A DNA stretch of 30,248 bases from Deltaproteobacteria bacterium (GTDB taxonomy: Bacteria > Desulfobacterota > DSM-4660 > Desulfatiglandales > HGW-15), in NCBI GenBank assembly GCA_016929815.1, contig JAFGIC010000278.1:1-30248 (forward strand), read 5' to 3'. A program made the translations under genes and the position numbers. Under the pieces are notes generated by a model. It was not told where the DNA came from. It searched no databases and saw only the letters and a program-made list of their open reading frames with translations. This document shows, piece after piece, positions 1 to 6,773 of the stretch. How positions within the stretch are numbered: the stretch's first letter is position 1; each line of letters starts with the position of its first letter.

Positions 1-488
1 AGTGAGGCTGCGACTGCATATATAATGGGCTCTTTGAAAAGGCTGAACAGTGATGCCCCGCCGGAATAGATCTTTATGCCCACGGTGAATTGAAACAGGC
101 AGAAGACCGCGAAAACCATGACTGCCAGGGCAAGGCCGGTCTTGCCGTAGGCAAAAAGGCAGATGGGGAGCCCGATGTTGCCTATGTTCGGAAACATCAG
201 CGGCGATAGAAAGGTCCTGATTGAGAGGCCGGCCCATTTCAGAAACAGCGCCCCCATAAGCCCGAAAATGATGATGGCAATAAGGGAAGCCATGCCTATA
301 CGGCCGATAAGAGACGCGGATATCTCAAGGCCGCCCAGGGTGGAAAATACCAGGCACGGCCCCCCAATGTTCATTATAAGGGATGTAACAAGGTTATTGT
401 CGTATTTATAGCCTGCCTTTCCCCATATCCAGCCGATCAAAACGATGATAAAGGTCGGGGCAACGACGTTCATTATCTGATAGATCAT
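1..488 (-). CDS. AEC-family (auxin efflux carrier-like) permease, N-terminal part, cut by window edge
   Basis: Translating the minus strand from the ATG at 488 gives about 162 open codons running past base 1. The protein is very hydrophobic and starts MIYQIMNVVAPTFIIVLIG, followed by a GKAGYKYD loop, a glycine/proline-rich segment (NIGGPCLVF) and later FPNIGNIGLPIC. The early small loop and the N-x-G-N-x-G-LP segment are typical of the AEC family (PF03547), inner-membrane permeases of about 300-320 residues for organic acids or related solutes. Five or so membrane segments are visible and the C-terminal half is missing. A second in-frame ATG at 473 is possible, and neither start has a strong ribosome site. 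The gene diverges from the YfaZ-like gene. The family call is from sequence pattern; the substrate is unknown. Confidence 0.75.
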   Translation of the reverse strand, partial: MIYQIMNVVAPTFIIVLIGWIWGKAGYKYDNNLVTSLIMNIGGPCLVFSTLGGLEISASLIGRIGMASLIAIIIFGLMGALFLKWAGLSIRTFLSPLMFPNIGNIGLPICLFAYGKTGLALAVMVFAVFCLFQFTVGIKIYSGGASLFSLFKEPIIYAVAAS

Positions 489-540
489 AATATATTATCT
501 CATGTACATCCACAAACAGGGCCTTTATGGATGGAGTTTC

Positions 541-608
541 CAGCAGTCAGCACTCAGTCAAGTGATTGGATTTACAAGGCTTTGCTGAAAACTGAATACT
601 GACGGCTG
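541..608. repeat. Imperfect inverted repeat, CAGTCAGCA-type
   Basis: Bases 541-558 and 591-608 are inverted copies matching at 15 of 18 positions, separated by 32 bases. The arms are built from short CAGTCAG/ACTGA units. A related unit occurs at 2851-2874 between dctP and dctQ. Such units are commonly dispersed in intergenic DNA of some bacterial genomes, and the function is unknown. Confidence 0.6.
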
Positions 609-925
609 CCGGTGTTAATCTGAAAATTGGTGTTTTTAGATGAATATTATCCCGAATTTAGTTCCGCTTCGTTCCGTTTCTGATTCTGATTCTGTACAAT
701 TGAAAAACACATAATTTTTACAAACTCAGGATGTATCTTACAATGTGTCAGAAACAGGTGGGAAACCTATATTAAGTTTGCATGATGGTCAACAGGTTTC
801 GTTCTTTTTCGCCTTTATCAAAAACATCATCCTGTTCGGCTGTTTTATTGACACGCGGGATAAAATCTTCTATAGTCCGGGGCATAAAATTACAGGCTTG
901 CAAGAAAAGTTAAATTGAATTTATT

Positions 926-1004
926 GTCATTCCGGCGAAGTCCGGAATCCAGTCTATCCACAATGCTTCTAAAACCCCTGGACTCCGGTTGTTCCCGGCG
1001 TGTC
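926..1004. repeat. Imperfect inverted repeat, GTCATTCCGGC-type dispersed element
   Basis: The left arm, 926-952, begins GTCATTCCGGCGAAGTCCGG. The right arm, 978-1004, is its approximate inverse, matching at about 18 of 27 positions. The consensus ends (GTCATTCCGGC...CCGGAATCCAG) resemble a widespread intergenic element of environmental bacterial genomes. It is probably a decayed MITE-like copy. It lies 70 bases upstream of the YfaZ-like start. Confidence 0.6.
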
Positions 1005-1074
1005 TTTTTTTTCAGACATAATATTTTTCCTGTTACACTCTCAGAAATCGAGATTAAGCGGAGGTTATTAAGGA

Positions 1075-1680
1075 ATGAAAAAGTTTATTATTATTTTAAT
1101 ATTAATTCTATCGATAATCGTTCAAACCGGCATCTCATCTGCGCAGACATTTGAGGTCTTTCTCAATGCCGGGGCTTCAACAGTGAGGGCCGGACTGGAC
1201 GCGAATCATACCCTTGACGAGGGCTTTCTGGTCACGGGCCTGAGCGGTTTCTATACCAATTATGACAGAGGGGAATATAGAAGTCTCGAAGCCCACGCTG
1301 CAATCAAGGATGATATCCTGATTGAAGGCCTCAGCGGCAAACTCGGCATCAAGGGACTGATCGGCTCGGCGGATAAGGGTTTCGGCAACAGCGACCTGGG
1401 AAGTCTTGCATTTATCGCGGGAGGGGTTTACCGACTCCCGAGAAACATCTTTCCCGTCACCACTGAAGTGTTCACCGAGATAACATGGACGCCACATCCC
1501 CTGGCATTTATTGACATGGACCGTTACTTTGATTTCATGGCGGGCGCAGACGTTTTTCTTGTTCAAAGGGCCGCCCTTGAATTCGCATACATCCACTACA
1601 ATATGAAGTTTGAGGCCGATCCCAGAGAGTGGACAAATAAAGACGATATCGTTATGATCGGCATTAAAATGAAGTTCTAA
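1075..1680 (+). CDS. YfaZ-like outer-membrane beta-barrel protein
   Basis: This 201-residue protein has an N-terminal signal peptide (hydrophobic residues about 3-20, probable cleavage after SSA near residue 23). The mature part alternates polar and hydrophobic residues as in a small barrel: repeated G-rich strands, FYTNYDRGEY, then FTEITWTPHPLAF, YFDFMAGADVFLV and EFAYIHYNMKF. It ends in aromatic Phe, as outer-membrane barrels usually do. Size and the closing 'D-Y-x-F-x-AGA...EFAY' pattern resemble the YfaZ family (PF07437), of unknown precise role. GGAGG lies 12 bases before the ATG, with AAGGA closer in. The TRAP receptor gene starts 77 bases downstream on the same strand with no obvious terminator, so the two may be co-transcribed, suggesting a link to solute uptake. 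Family assignment is moderate; barrel nature is more secure. Confidence 0.65.
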   Translation: MKKFIIILILILSIIVQTGISSAQTFEVFLNAGASTVRAGLDANHTLDEGFLVTGLSGFYTNYDRGEYRSLEAHAAIKDDILIEGLSGKLGIKGLIGSADKGFGNSDLGSLAFIAGGVYRLPRNIFPVTTEVFTEITWTPHPLAFIDMDRYFDFMAGADVFLVQRAALEFAYIHYNMKFEADPREWTNKDDIVMIGIKMKF

Positions 1681-1757
1681 ATCAGCTTCAAAAGCAACCT
1701 ATGAAACCCTGTCAACTCAGGATTCAAATCGGGGATATTAAAACAGGAGGACTTAAA

Positions 1758-2843
1758 ATGAAGAAAAATTTCGTGTTTTGTTTTGCCCTTGCGGCAGCAT
1801 TATTGTTTGCAACAATTGCCTGTGAAAAAAAGGCGGACCAGGCCGGTGAACCTGGTCAGGCCGAAATAGAGGTTATTAAGCTGAAATTCAGCTCCGATAA
1901 AATGCCCACAGAGCCCCCTGTTCAACAGGCATACCACCTTTTGGATCTGGTGGAAACGAAGACAAACGGCAGGGTCAAGATCGAACGCTTCACAGGCGGG
2001 TCCCTCGGTGATGTGCTTGAGCATCTCAACCTGGTCTCTACCGGGGCGGTAGATATTATATCTCTTCATATTGACCAGTACCCGCAGCGGTTGCCCCTTC
2101 ATCAGCTACTGAACACGGAACAGCTTGTTCCAGGTAAACTGGCGATGGAGAATATTATTGCGCTTACCCAGGATATCCCTGAAACCAAGGCCCTTCTGGA
2201 GGCAGAGGAGCAGCAGAACAACATCAAGGTGTTGTACTGGAACGTTCAAGGGTCCACAGGGATAACCACGAGCTATCCCGCTCAGTCCCTGAATGATCTG
2301 AAGGGGAAAAAGATGAATGTTATTTCAAGCTATCAGAGGAAGGTGTTTAATGATCTCGGCATAATACCCGTCAACGTGCAGATACCGGAGATCTATGAGT
2401 CCATGTCCCGCGGAGTTATAGACACCATCTTTATGGCGAATTCCGCCATCATCCCCTTAAAGTGGTACGAGCTGGGCAAGGACCATCTGAGCCTTGGGGA
2501 CAACAATGTGCTTTCCCAGCCCCTTACCTTTAACCTTAACACATGGAACAGCCTGCCCGCAGATATTCAGCAGGCATTCATAGAGGCATCAAAAGAGACT
2601 GCCGAATGGAGCATTGGCGAATCCGAAAGGATCCTCCAGGAGACCTATGATAAATTCAGACAATCCGGCGTTAATATTGTAGAGCTGTCCGCTGAGGATA
2701 GGACCACGTTCTTTGAGACATTATTCAAGTATTCGCTGGAGAATTGGATGGAAGTGTGCGAAAAAAAAGGCGTCGCAGACAAGGCCCCAACGATACAGAA
2801 ATACTGGAACGAAATGAAGTGGGGCAGATGGGTAAAGGAGTAA
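1758..2843 (+). CDS. dctP: TRAP transporter solute-binding lipoprotein, DctP family
   Basis: This 361-residue periplasmic receptor delivers solute to the DctQM membrane subunits encoded next. The chosen start at 1758 follows AGGAGG by 8 bases; a longer frame from 1701 has no ribosome site and would put charged residues before the signal. Residues 1-21 form a signal ending in ATIA-C22, a lipobox-like site although the -3 residue (Thr) is not the usual Leu. The DctP fold (PF03480) is seen in KIERFTGGSLGD, DLKGKKMNV (about 181-188) and EIYESMSRGVIDTIF. In most DctP proteins the segment after LKG reads K-[IL]-R, and that Arg salt-bridges a carboxylate ligand. Here the position is Asn187, so a non-carboxylate or unusual ligand is possible. 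Length is slightly above the usual 320-340. The ligand cannot be named. Confidence 0.9.
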   Translation: MKKNFVFCFALAAALLFATIACEKKADQAGEPGQAEIEVIKLKFSSDKMPTEPPVQQAYHLLDLVETKTNGRVKIERFTGGSLGDVLEHLNLVSTGAVDIISLHIDQYPQRLPLHQLLNTEQLVPGKLAMENIIALTQDIPETKALLEAEEQQNNIKVLYWNVQGSTGITTSYPAQSLNDLKGKKMNVISSYQRKVFNDLGIIPVNVQIPEIYESMSRGVIDTIFMANSAIIPLKWYELGKDHLSLGDNNVLSQPLTFNLNTWNSLPADIQQAFIEASKETAEWSIGESERILQETYDKFRQSGVNIVELSAEDRTTFFETLFKYSLENWMEVCEKKGVADKAPTIQKYWNEMKWGRWVKE

Positions 2844-2850
2844 TTAAGGC

Positions 2851-2874
2851 TGTCAGCGATCAGCAGTCTGCTGA
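2851..2874. repeat. Intercistronic palindrome between dctP and dctQ
   Basis: TCAGCAG-T-CTGCTGA at 2860-2874 is a perfect 7-base inverted repeat around one central base, within a CTGTCAGCGATCAG context like the repeat at 541-608. It lies 16 bases after the dctP stop and 38 before dctQ. In RNA it could form only a tight-loop hairpin. There is no T-run, so it is not a standard terminator; it may affect transcript stability or just be a repeat remnant. Confidence 0.5.
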
Positions 2875-2911
2875 TATTCCGAAATAAATTGAAATATACA
2901 GGAGTCTGTTC

Positions 2912-3412
2912 ATGAAAGATCTTGTTCTTGGTGCTATAGAAATCGCGACAAAAGTGACTAAATGGCTTGTTTTCATTGCCGCTGTGGCCATTGGCGTAAT
3001 GGCGATAATCAATTTTACGGATGTGGTCCTCGCTAAGTTTTTCAAGCACTCGATCCCGGGCGCCCTTGATATTACTGAAGAGGTCATGGTGCTGGTGGCG
3101 CTTTTTCCGATATCATATCTGGCCCTGGAAAGGGGCCATATCAATATCGCTATGCTGAGGAACATTATGGGTCCGGCCCTGCGCTTCATCGTTGAGGTCT
3201 TTCAATATACACTGGCGGCGCTCATATGCGGCTTTATCACGGTAAGGGTCTTTGCCCAGTTCCAGAAAACCCTTGCGTTTATGACGCTTAAGGAAGGGAT
3301 AGATCTGCCCATATGGCCGGCCAATCTCGCTACCGCAATTGCCTTTGCCTTTCTGACGATTGTTTGGGTCCTTCTTCTCGCAAAGACACTGGTCGCCGGG
3401 GTTAAAAAGTAG
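2912..3412 (+). CDS. dctQ: TRAP transporter small membrane subunit, DctQ family
   Basis: This 166-residue inner-membrane protein has four hydrophobic segments (about residues 14-35, 48-68, 86-106 and 133-158), the standard DctQ topology (PF04290). The segment after the first helix (FTDVVLAKFFKHSIPGALDI) and the EE near residue 56 (ITEEVMVLVALF) are typical: DctQ proteins usually have an R/K-x-x-F...P-G/W...EE pattern there. It pairs with DctM and helps dock the receptor. AGGAG lies 8 bases before the ATG. It is preceded by dctP (68-base gap) and followed by dctM (43-base gap), all on the plus strand. Length is normal and nothing is missing. Confidence 0.9.
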   Translation: MKDLVLGAIEIATKVTKWLVFIAAVAIGVMAIINFTDVVLAKFFKHSIPGALDITEEVMVLVALFPISYLALERGHINIAMLRNIMGPALRFIVEVFQYTLAALICGFITVRVFAQFQKTLAFMTLKEGIDLPIWPANLATAIAFAFLTIVWVLLLAKTLVAGVKK

Positions 3413-3455
3413 TTAATATTTCAGATTCTTTTTAACAAGATAAATGGAGTGAATA

Positions 3456-4772
3456 ATGGATCACAGTTCTTGGATAGCTATCTGGACCTTTCTCGGCATG
3501 TTCGCCCTGCTTGTGCTCGGTGTGCCTATATTCATCTGCATGCTGGCCGCAGCCTTTGTGGGCTCCATGTTGATTGGCGGACCTGTCTTTACATTACAGA
3601 CATTTGCCAGCGCGCCTTACTCTATCTCTTCAACATACACCTTCGCCGTAGTCCCTCTGTTTCTGTTAATGTCGGTGCTTGCCGCCAACTGCGGCCTGGC
3701 CCAGGCCGCCTTTGACGCCGCATCCAAGTGGATCGGGAGGATCCGTGGCGGTCTTTTGATGGCCACCATAGGCTCAGCCGCCGTTTTCGGCGCCACCTGC
3801 GGGGCGAGTATAGCCTCCGCGGCTGTATTCTCCAAGATTGCCCTTCCCGAACTTCTCAAATACAAATATGAAAAGAAAACCAGCATGGGCTGCATCTCCG
3901 TGGCAGGGAACCTTGCATCTCTGATACCCCCCAGCGTCGGGATAATAATAATCTCTATCCTTGCAGATGCATCCATAGGCCGGGCGCTTGTGGCGGGCAT
4001 TATCCCGGGCATAGTGCTTGCCGTTCTGCTTATGTCCATGGTAGGTTTCCGCAGCATCATAAAACCCCAGGACATACCGCATCTGGATATTCAGGCAACC
4101 TGGGGTGAAAAATTCGCATCCCTTAAGATGCTCGGCCCGGTGCTGTTTGTCGTAGCAATAGTAATAGGCGGGATGTTTTTCGGTGTCTTTCCTCCGACCG
4201 TAGGCGGCGCAATAGGGTCAGTGGGCGTCCTTATAGTGGCTGCTATTAATAGAGTAGGATGGAAGGTAATACGAGAGAGCCTTGTGGAAACAGTCATAAT
4301 GAACGCCCAGATATTCATCCTCATCATCTCGGGTTATATCTTTTCCAGGTTTATCGCCCTGAGCGGGCTTCCCGAAGACCTCCTGGGGCTTATAACAGCC
4401 GCAAATATGTCCAAGTATCTGCTCATGCTTATTATAATAATCTTTTATATGTTTATCGGCTGTGTCCTGGAATTTATGTCCATGGCGATAATAACCGTCC
4501 CCCTTGTATATCCGCTCCTTACCGCCGCGGGGTTTGATCCCCTGGCAACTATCGTCATACTTGTCCTTCTTTCCGAGATCGCGCTCGTAACGCCTCCCAT
4601 AGGAATGTCCTGTTACATTGTCGCCGGCATAGCAAAGGTCCCGCCGGAGGAGGTGTTTAAGGGCATCCTGCCCTATTTCTCCATGAGCATATTGTTGTTG
4701 GCCCTGTTGATCTTCTTCCCTCAGATTTCCACATGGCTGCCTAACCTCTTTTACGGGCAGTCGCCGGTATAG
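3456..4772 (+). CDS. dctM: TRAP transporter large membrane subunit, DctM family
   Basis: This 438-residue polytopic protein (PF06808) forms the ion-coupled transport channel of the TRAP system. It has the usual 12 or so hydrophobic segments and the family landmarks: AVPLFLLMS-type segment near residue 68, GATCGASIASAAVFSKIALPE (about 110-130), a central NLASLIPPSVGIIIIS (about 150-165), and near the C-terminus ITVPLVYPLL followed by VTPPIGMSCYIVAGIAK. The repeated glycine/proline clusters in the two halves are those expected from the inverted repeat of the elevator-type fold. The start at 3456 has GGAG 9 bases upstream; a different-frame ORF from 3449 is a shadow. The gene ends 20 bases before a strong hairpin, marking the end of the TRAP unit. 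Coupling is likely to Na+ by family knowledge; substrate unknown. Confidence 0.93.
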   Translation: MDHSSWIAIWTFLGMFALLVLGVPIFICMLAAAFVGSMLIGGPVFTLQTFASAPYSISSTYTFAVVPLFLLMSVLAANCGLAQAAFDAASKWIGRIRGGLLMATIGSAAVFGATCGASIASAAVFSKIALPELLKYKYEKKTSMGCISVAGNLASLIPPSVGIIIISILADASIGRALVAGIIPGIVLAVLLMSMVGFRSIIKPQDIPHLDIQATWGEKFASLKMLGPVLFVVAIVIGGMFFGVFPPTVGGAIGSVGVLIVAAINRVGWKVIRESLVETVIMNAQIFILIISGYIFSRFIALSGLPEDLLGLITAANMSKYLLMLIIIIFYMFIGCVLEFMSMAIITVPLVYPLLTAAGFDPLATIVILVLLSEIALVTPPIGMSCYIVAGIAKVPPEEVFKGILPYFSMSILLLALLIFFPQISTWLPNLFYGQSPV

Positions 4773-4792
4773 CTTTACAAGTCAAAACTGAC

Positions 4793-4830
4793 ATTTCTCT
4801 CCCTTTTTAACCCTGAAAAGGGAGAGAAAT
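4793..4830. terminator. Hairpin between convergent dctM and motB, probable bidirectional terminator
   Basis: Bases 4793-4807 and 4816-4830 form a perfect 15-base inverted repeat (ATTTCTCTCCCTTTT with its inverse) around an 8-base loop. Its place, 20 bases after the dctM stop and 62 beyond the motB stop on the other strand, suits a shared terminator. Neither side has a long T-run after the stem, though the stem itself is A/T at its loop end, so termination efficiency is uncertain. Confidence 0.6.
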
Positions 4831-4892
4831 CTCCCCTTCAAAAAACATGCTGCCATTATTTTTTAATGGTAAACAAAGAGATTTGAAGGGAT

Positions 4893-5603
4893 TTAACCCG
4901 CAGTATTTAAAACAATGATCTCTATTCTTCTGTTCAAGGCGCGGTTTACCTCTGTATCATTTTCTGCTACAGGCCTGTATTCCGCGTATCCGGCGGCAGA
5001 TATCCTTTTCGGCGAGATCCCGCCATTCTCCACCAGGTATTTCACGACCTCTGTAGCCCTTCTTACGGAGAGTTCCCAGTTGGACCTGAATTCAATGGTG
5101 CTTATGGGAACATTATCGGTATGGCCTTCTATCCTGATCTCATTAGGAACAGTCTTTATTACAGGGGCTATGCTGTCCAGGGTTGACCTCGCGTTTACCT
5201 TGAGATCGGCCTTCCCCGTATCATAAAAGGCCCTATCCATTATCCTTATGACAATGCCCCTTTCATCGGTAATAATGGAGATATTTTCCTGGAGCCCCTC
5301 CGCCTGGACAAGACCCTTTATCTGTTTCTCCAGCAGTCTCCTTATCTCGATATCCGATGGACCCTCAGTAGCCGACTCTATGGTGTGTGAACCTGTCCTG
5401 CCGCCTTCGTCAACAACCCCGGTCCCTCCGGAAAAGATGGCCTTCAACTGCATGGTCATGGCGTCATATTTTTTCGTGTCCTGTTTTGAAAACACGTAGA
5501 GCATCACAAAAAATGCCAGGAGAAGGGTAATGAGGTCCGCATAGGTAAGAAGCCATCTCTCGAGATTCTCCTTTTCTTCTTCGCTCTTTTTTCTATTGAT
5601 CAT
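4893..5603 (-). CDS. motB: Flagellar motor stator protein MotB
   Basis: This 236-residue protein has a short charged cytoplasmic N-terminus, one membrane helix (WLLTYADLITLLLAFFVMLY, residues 17-36) and a C-terminal OmpA-like peptidoglycan-binding domain (about 120-233; IRIEGHTDNVP, SNWELSVRRATEV, ISAAGYAEYRP, NRRIEIIV). Asp23 in YADLITLLL is the ion-carrying aspartate of MotB (Asp32 in E. coli). The protein anchors the stator to the cell wall and completes the ion path with MotA. The ATG overlaps the motA stop by 4 bases, showing translational coupling. The linker region 60-115 is short and acidic. Na+ or H+ coupling cannot be fixed from sequence alone. No flagellar structural genes are in the window, so these may be a secondary stator set or simply a detached motAB locus. 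Confidence 0.93.
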   Translation of the reverse strand: MINRKKSEEEKENLERWLLTYADLITLLLAFFVMLYVFSKQDTKKYDAMTMQLKAIFSGGTGVVDEGGRTGSHTIESATEGPSDIEIRRLLEKQIKGLVQAEGLQENISIITDERGIVIRIMDRAFYDTGKADLKVNARSTLDSIAPVIKTVPNEIRIEGHTDNVPISTIEFRSNWELSVRRATEVVKYLVENGGISPKRISAAGYAEYRPVAENDTEVNRALNRRIEIIVLNTAG

Positions 5604-6361
5604 TCCTCGCTCCTCGCATTGGGAAGCAGGAAGGATAACAGTTTCATCTTGATAACCCTTGGGTTGTCTCCCATGGCCAGGGACAACACCCCCTCTTTTA
5701 TTATCTGAAGATACAGGGCCTCTTCCTGGTGCCTTGCCCTCAATTTATCGGATATGGGCAAATAGATCAGATTTGCCAGAGAGATGCCCCAGAGTGTGGC
5801 AATAAACGCCCCTGCAATGGCAGTGGCGGCGCTTGAGCTGTCCTCCAGGCTTCCCAGTGCGTGTATCAATCCCAGCACAGTGCCTATTATCCCGAAGGTT
5901 GGGGAAAACCCGCCCAGTTTCTGGAAAAAAATAATTCCCGCCTTGTGTCTCTCTTCAATGTAGGACATCTCAATCTCCAGGCTTTCCTTGATCTTGCTTA
6001 CTTCAAAACCGTCTATTGTCAGCTGGATAGCCTTTTTTAAAAATTTGTCCTTTAGGGTAAAAAGCTCATCCTCAAGGCTCAAGAGGCCGTTTTTCCGGGA
6101 TTTCTGGGCAAAATCGTGGATAATATCAATAAGTTCATGTGCATTCAGCCTGTTTTCAAAAAATATAATGGTGAGGAGTTTAGGAAGCCTTTTTAATTGG
6201 CTTAAAGAGGTAGTGATAGTGGCCGCGCCGAATGTCCCCCCGATGACCAGAATCATTGCCGGCCCCTGGAAAAGAGAAGAAATCTCCCCCCCCTCCATAA
6301 GAAAGGAAACAAGGACCGCGCCGATCCCAAGAATGAGCCCTACAATAGTTGCAATATCCAT
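5600..6361 (-). CDS. motA: Flagellar motor stator protein MotA
   Basis: This 253-residue inner-membrane protein has two N-terminal helices (about 4-22 and 33-52), a large cytoplasmic loop (about 65-140) that contacts the rotor, and two later helices (about 150-172 and 183-203). Family landmarks are GPAMILVIGGTFGA near residue 33, GGFSPTFGIIGTVLGLI (about 149-165), whose proline matches the conserved Pro173 of E. coli MotA, and LIYLPISDKL (about 197-206), matching the second conserved proline. MotA and MotB form the 5:2 ion-driven stator. Length is that of PomA/MotA proteins of about 250 residues rather than the 295 of E. coli. No strong Shine-Dalgarno precedes the ATG. The upstream region holds the 6381-6489 palindromic repeat, which lies between this gene and its likely promoter. 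Confidence 0.93.
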   Translation of the reverse strand: MDIATIVGLILGIGAVLVSFLMEGGEISSLFQGPAMILVIGGTFGAATITTSLSQLKRLPKLLTIIFFENRLNAHELIDIIHDFAQKSRKNGLLSLEDELFTLKDKFLKKAIQLTIDGFEVSKIKESLEIEMSYIEERHKAGIIFFQKLGGFSPTFGIIGTVLGLIHALGSLEDSSSAATAIAGAFIATLWGISLANLIYLPISDKLRARHQEEALYLQIIKEGVLSLAMGDNPRVIKMKLLSFLLPNARSEE

Positions 6362-6380
6362 AGGCCATCTGCCGATAAAA

Positions 6381-6489
6381 AAGGTTCAAGGCAAAAGGCT
6401 CAAGGCGCAAGGCATTAAAAGATTTGGAATTTCAAATCTCAAATTTGAAATATTTTGCCTTGTGCCCTGCGCCCTGCGCCTTTGGCCTT
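6381..6489. repeat. Nested imperfect palindrome with GCCTTGCGCC-type arms
   Basis: The outer arms, 6381-6413 and 6457-6489, are inverted copies matching at 24 of 33 positions and built from AAGGCGCAAGGC / GCCTTGTGCCC units. Inside lies a perfect 9-base inverted repeat, ATTTCAAAT (6429-6437) and ATTTGAAAT (6443-6451). The same GCCTTGCGCC words recur at 18650-18848, so this is a dispersed family. It sits 20 bases upstream of the motA start. Confidence 0.75.
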
Positions 6490-6715
6490 AAAAATAGATC
6501 CATATTAAGGTGTTCTAAAAATTCGTCTTCTAATACTATCGGACATATCAGTATTTTTCTTGAAAAATATGTAGTAATTGCCCCGTTCGTTTCAAGATAG
6601 TATAATACGCCTAAATTTATGAAAAATCCGGAATAGAGATTAAAAAATTCTGCAATAGGTGTCAATACACATGATTTTTCAGGGATCTGATCACAGGATA
6701 TCATAAATCTGCAAG
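6490..6715. other. A/T-rich stretch between motA repeat and hppA terminator
   Basis: I see no gene here. A minus-strand frame of 99 codons (6432-6731) starts inside the hppA terminator stem and ends in the palindromic repeat, with no ribosome site, so I do not call it. The motAB promoter should lie in this stretch, but no clear pair of hexamers stands out. Confidence 0.5.
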
Positions 6716-6716
6716 A

Positions 6717-6747
6717 AAAAAGGCGCCCCATCTGGAGGCGCCTTTTT
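6717..6747 (-). terminator. Rho-independent terminator of hppA
   Basis: AAAAAGGCGCC at 6717-6727 pairs perfectly with GGCGCCTTTTT at 6737-6747 around a 9-base loop. Read on the minus strand, the stem ends in a run of T at 6721-6716. It lies 26 bases after the hppA stop. The symmetric A/T flanks would also allow termination in the plus direction. Confidence 0.85.
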
Positions 6748-6773
6748 CTGACTATAACACAAAGAGTGTCATC

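Larger units (their letters stand above)
489..1074. other. Long divergent intergenic region without a gene
   Basis: This 586-base stretch lies between the AEC permease gene (minus) and the YfaZ-like gene (plus). It holds two imperfect palindromic repeats, described separately at 541-608 and 926-1004, and a short C/T-rich run of CTGATT/GTTCCG repeats near 660-700. A 79-codon reading frame at 915-1154 starts inside the second repeat and overlaps the YfaZ-like start, so I do not count it as a gene. Both flanking promoters should lie here, but I found no convincing -35/-10 pair. Confidence 0.6.

Noticed and set aside
915..1154. 79-codon plus-strand frame upstream of the YfaZ-like gene
   Set aside because: It starts inside a dispersed repeat and overlaps the well-supported YfaZ-like start in another frame.
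1177..1596. 139-codon minus-strand frame opposite the YfaZ-like gene
   Set aside because: Antisense shadow of a gene with a signal peptide and a good ribosome site; no ribosome site or family of its own.
1701..1757. N-terminal extension of the TRAP receptor
   Set aside because: No ribosome site at 1701, and it would place charged residues ahead of the signal peptide. The ATG at 1758 has AGGAGG.
6432..6731. 99-codon minus-strand frame between motA and hppA
   Set aside because: It begins within the hppA terminator stem, has no ribosome site and ends in the palindromic repeat. Its Phe/Ile-rich composition is what A/T-rich DNA gives.
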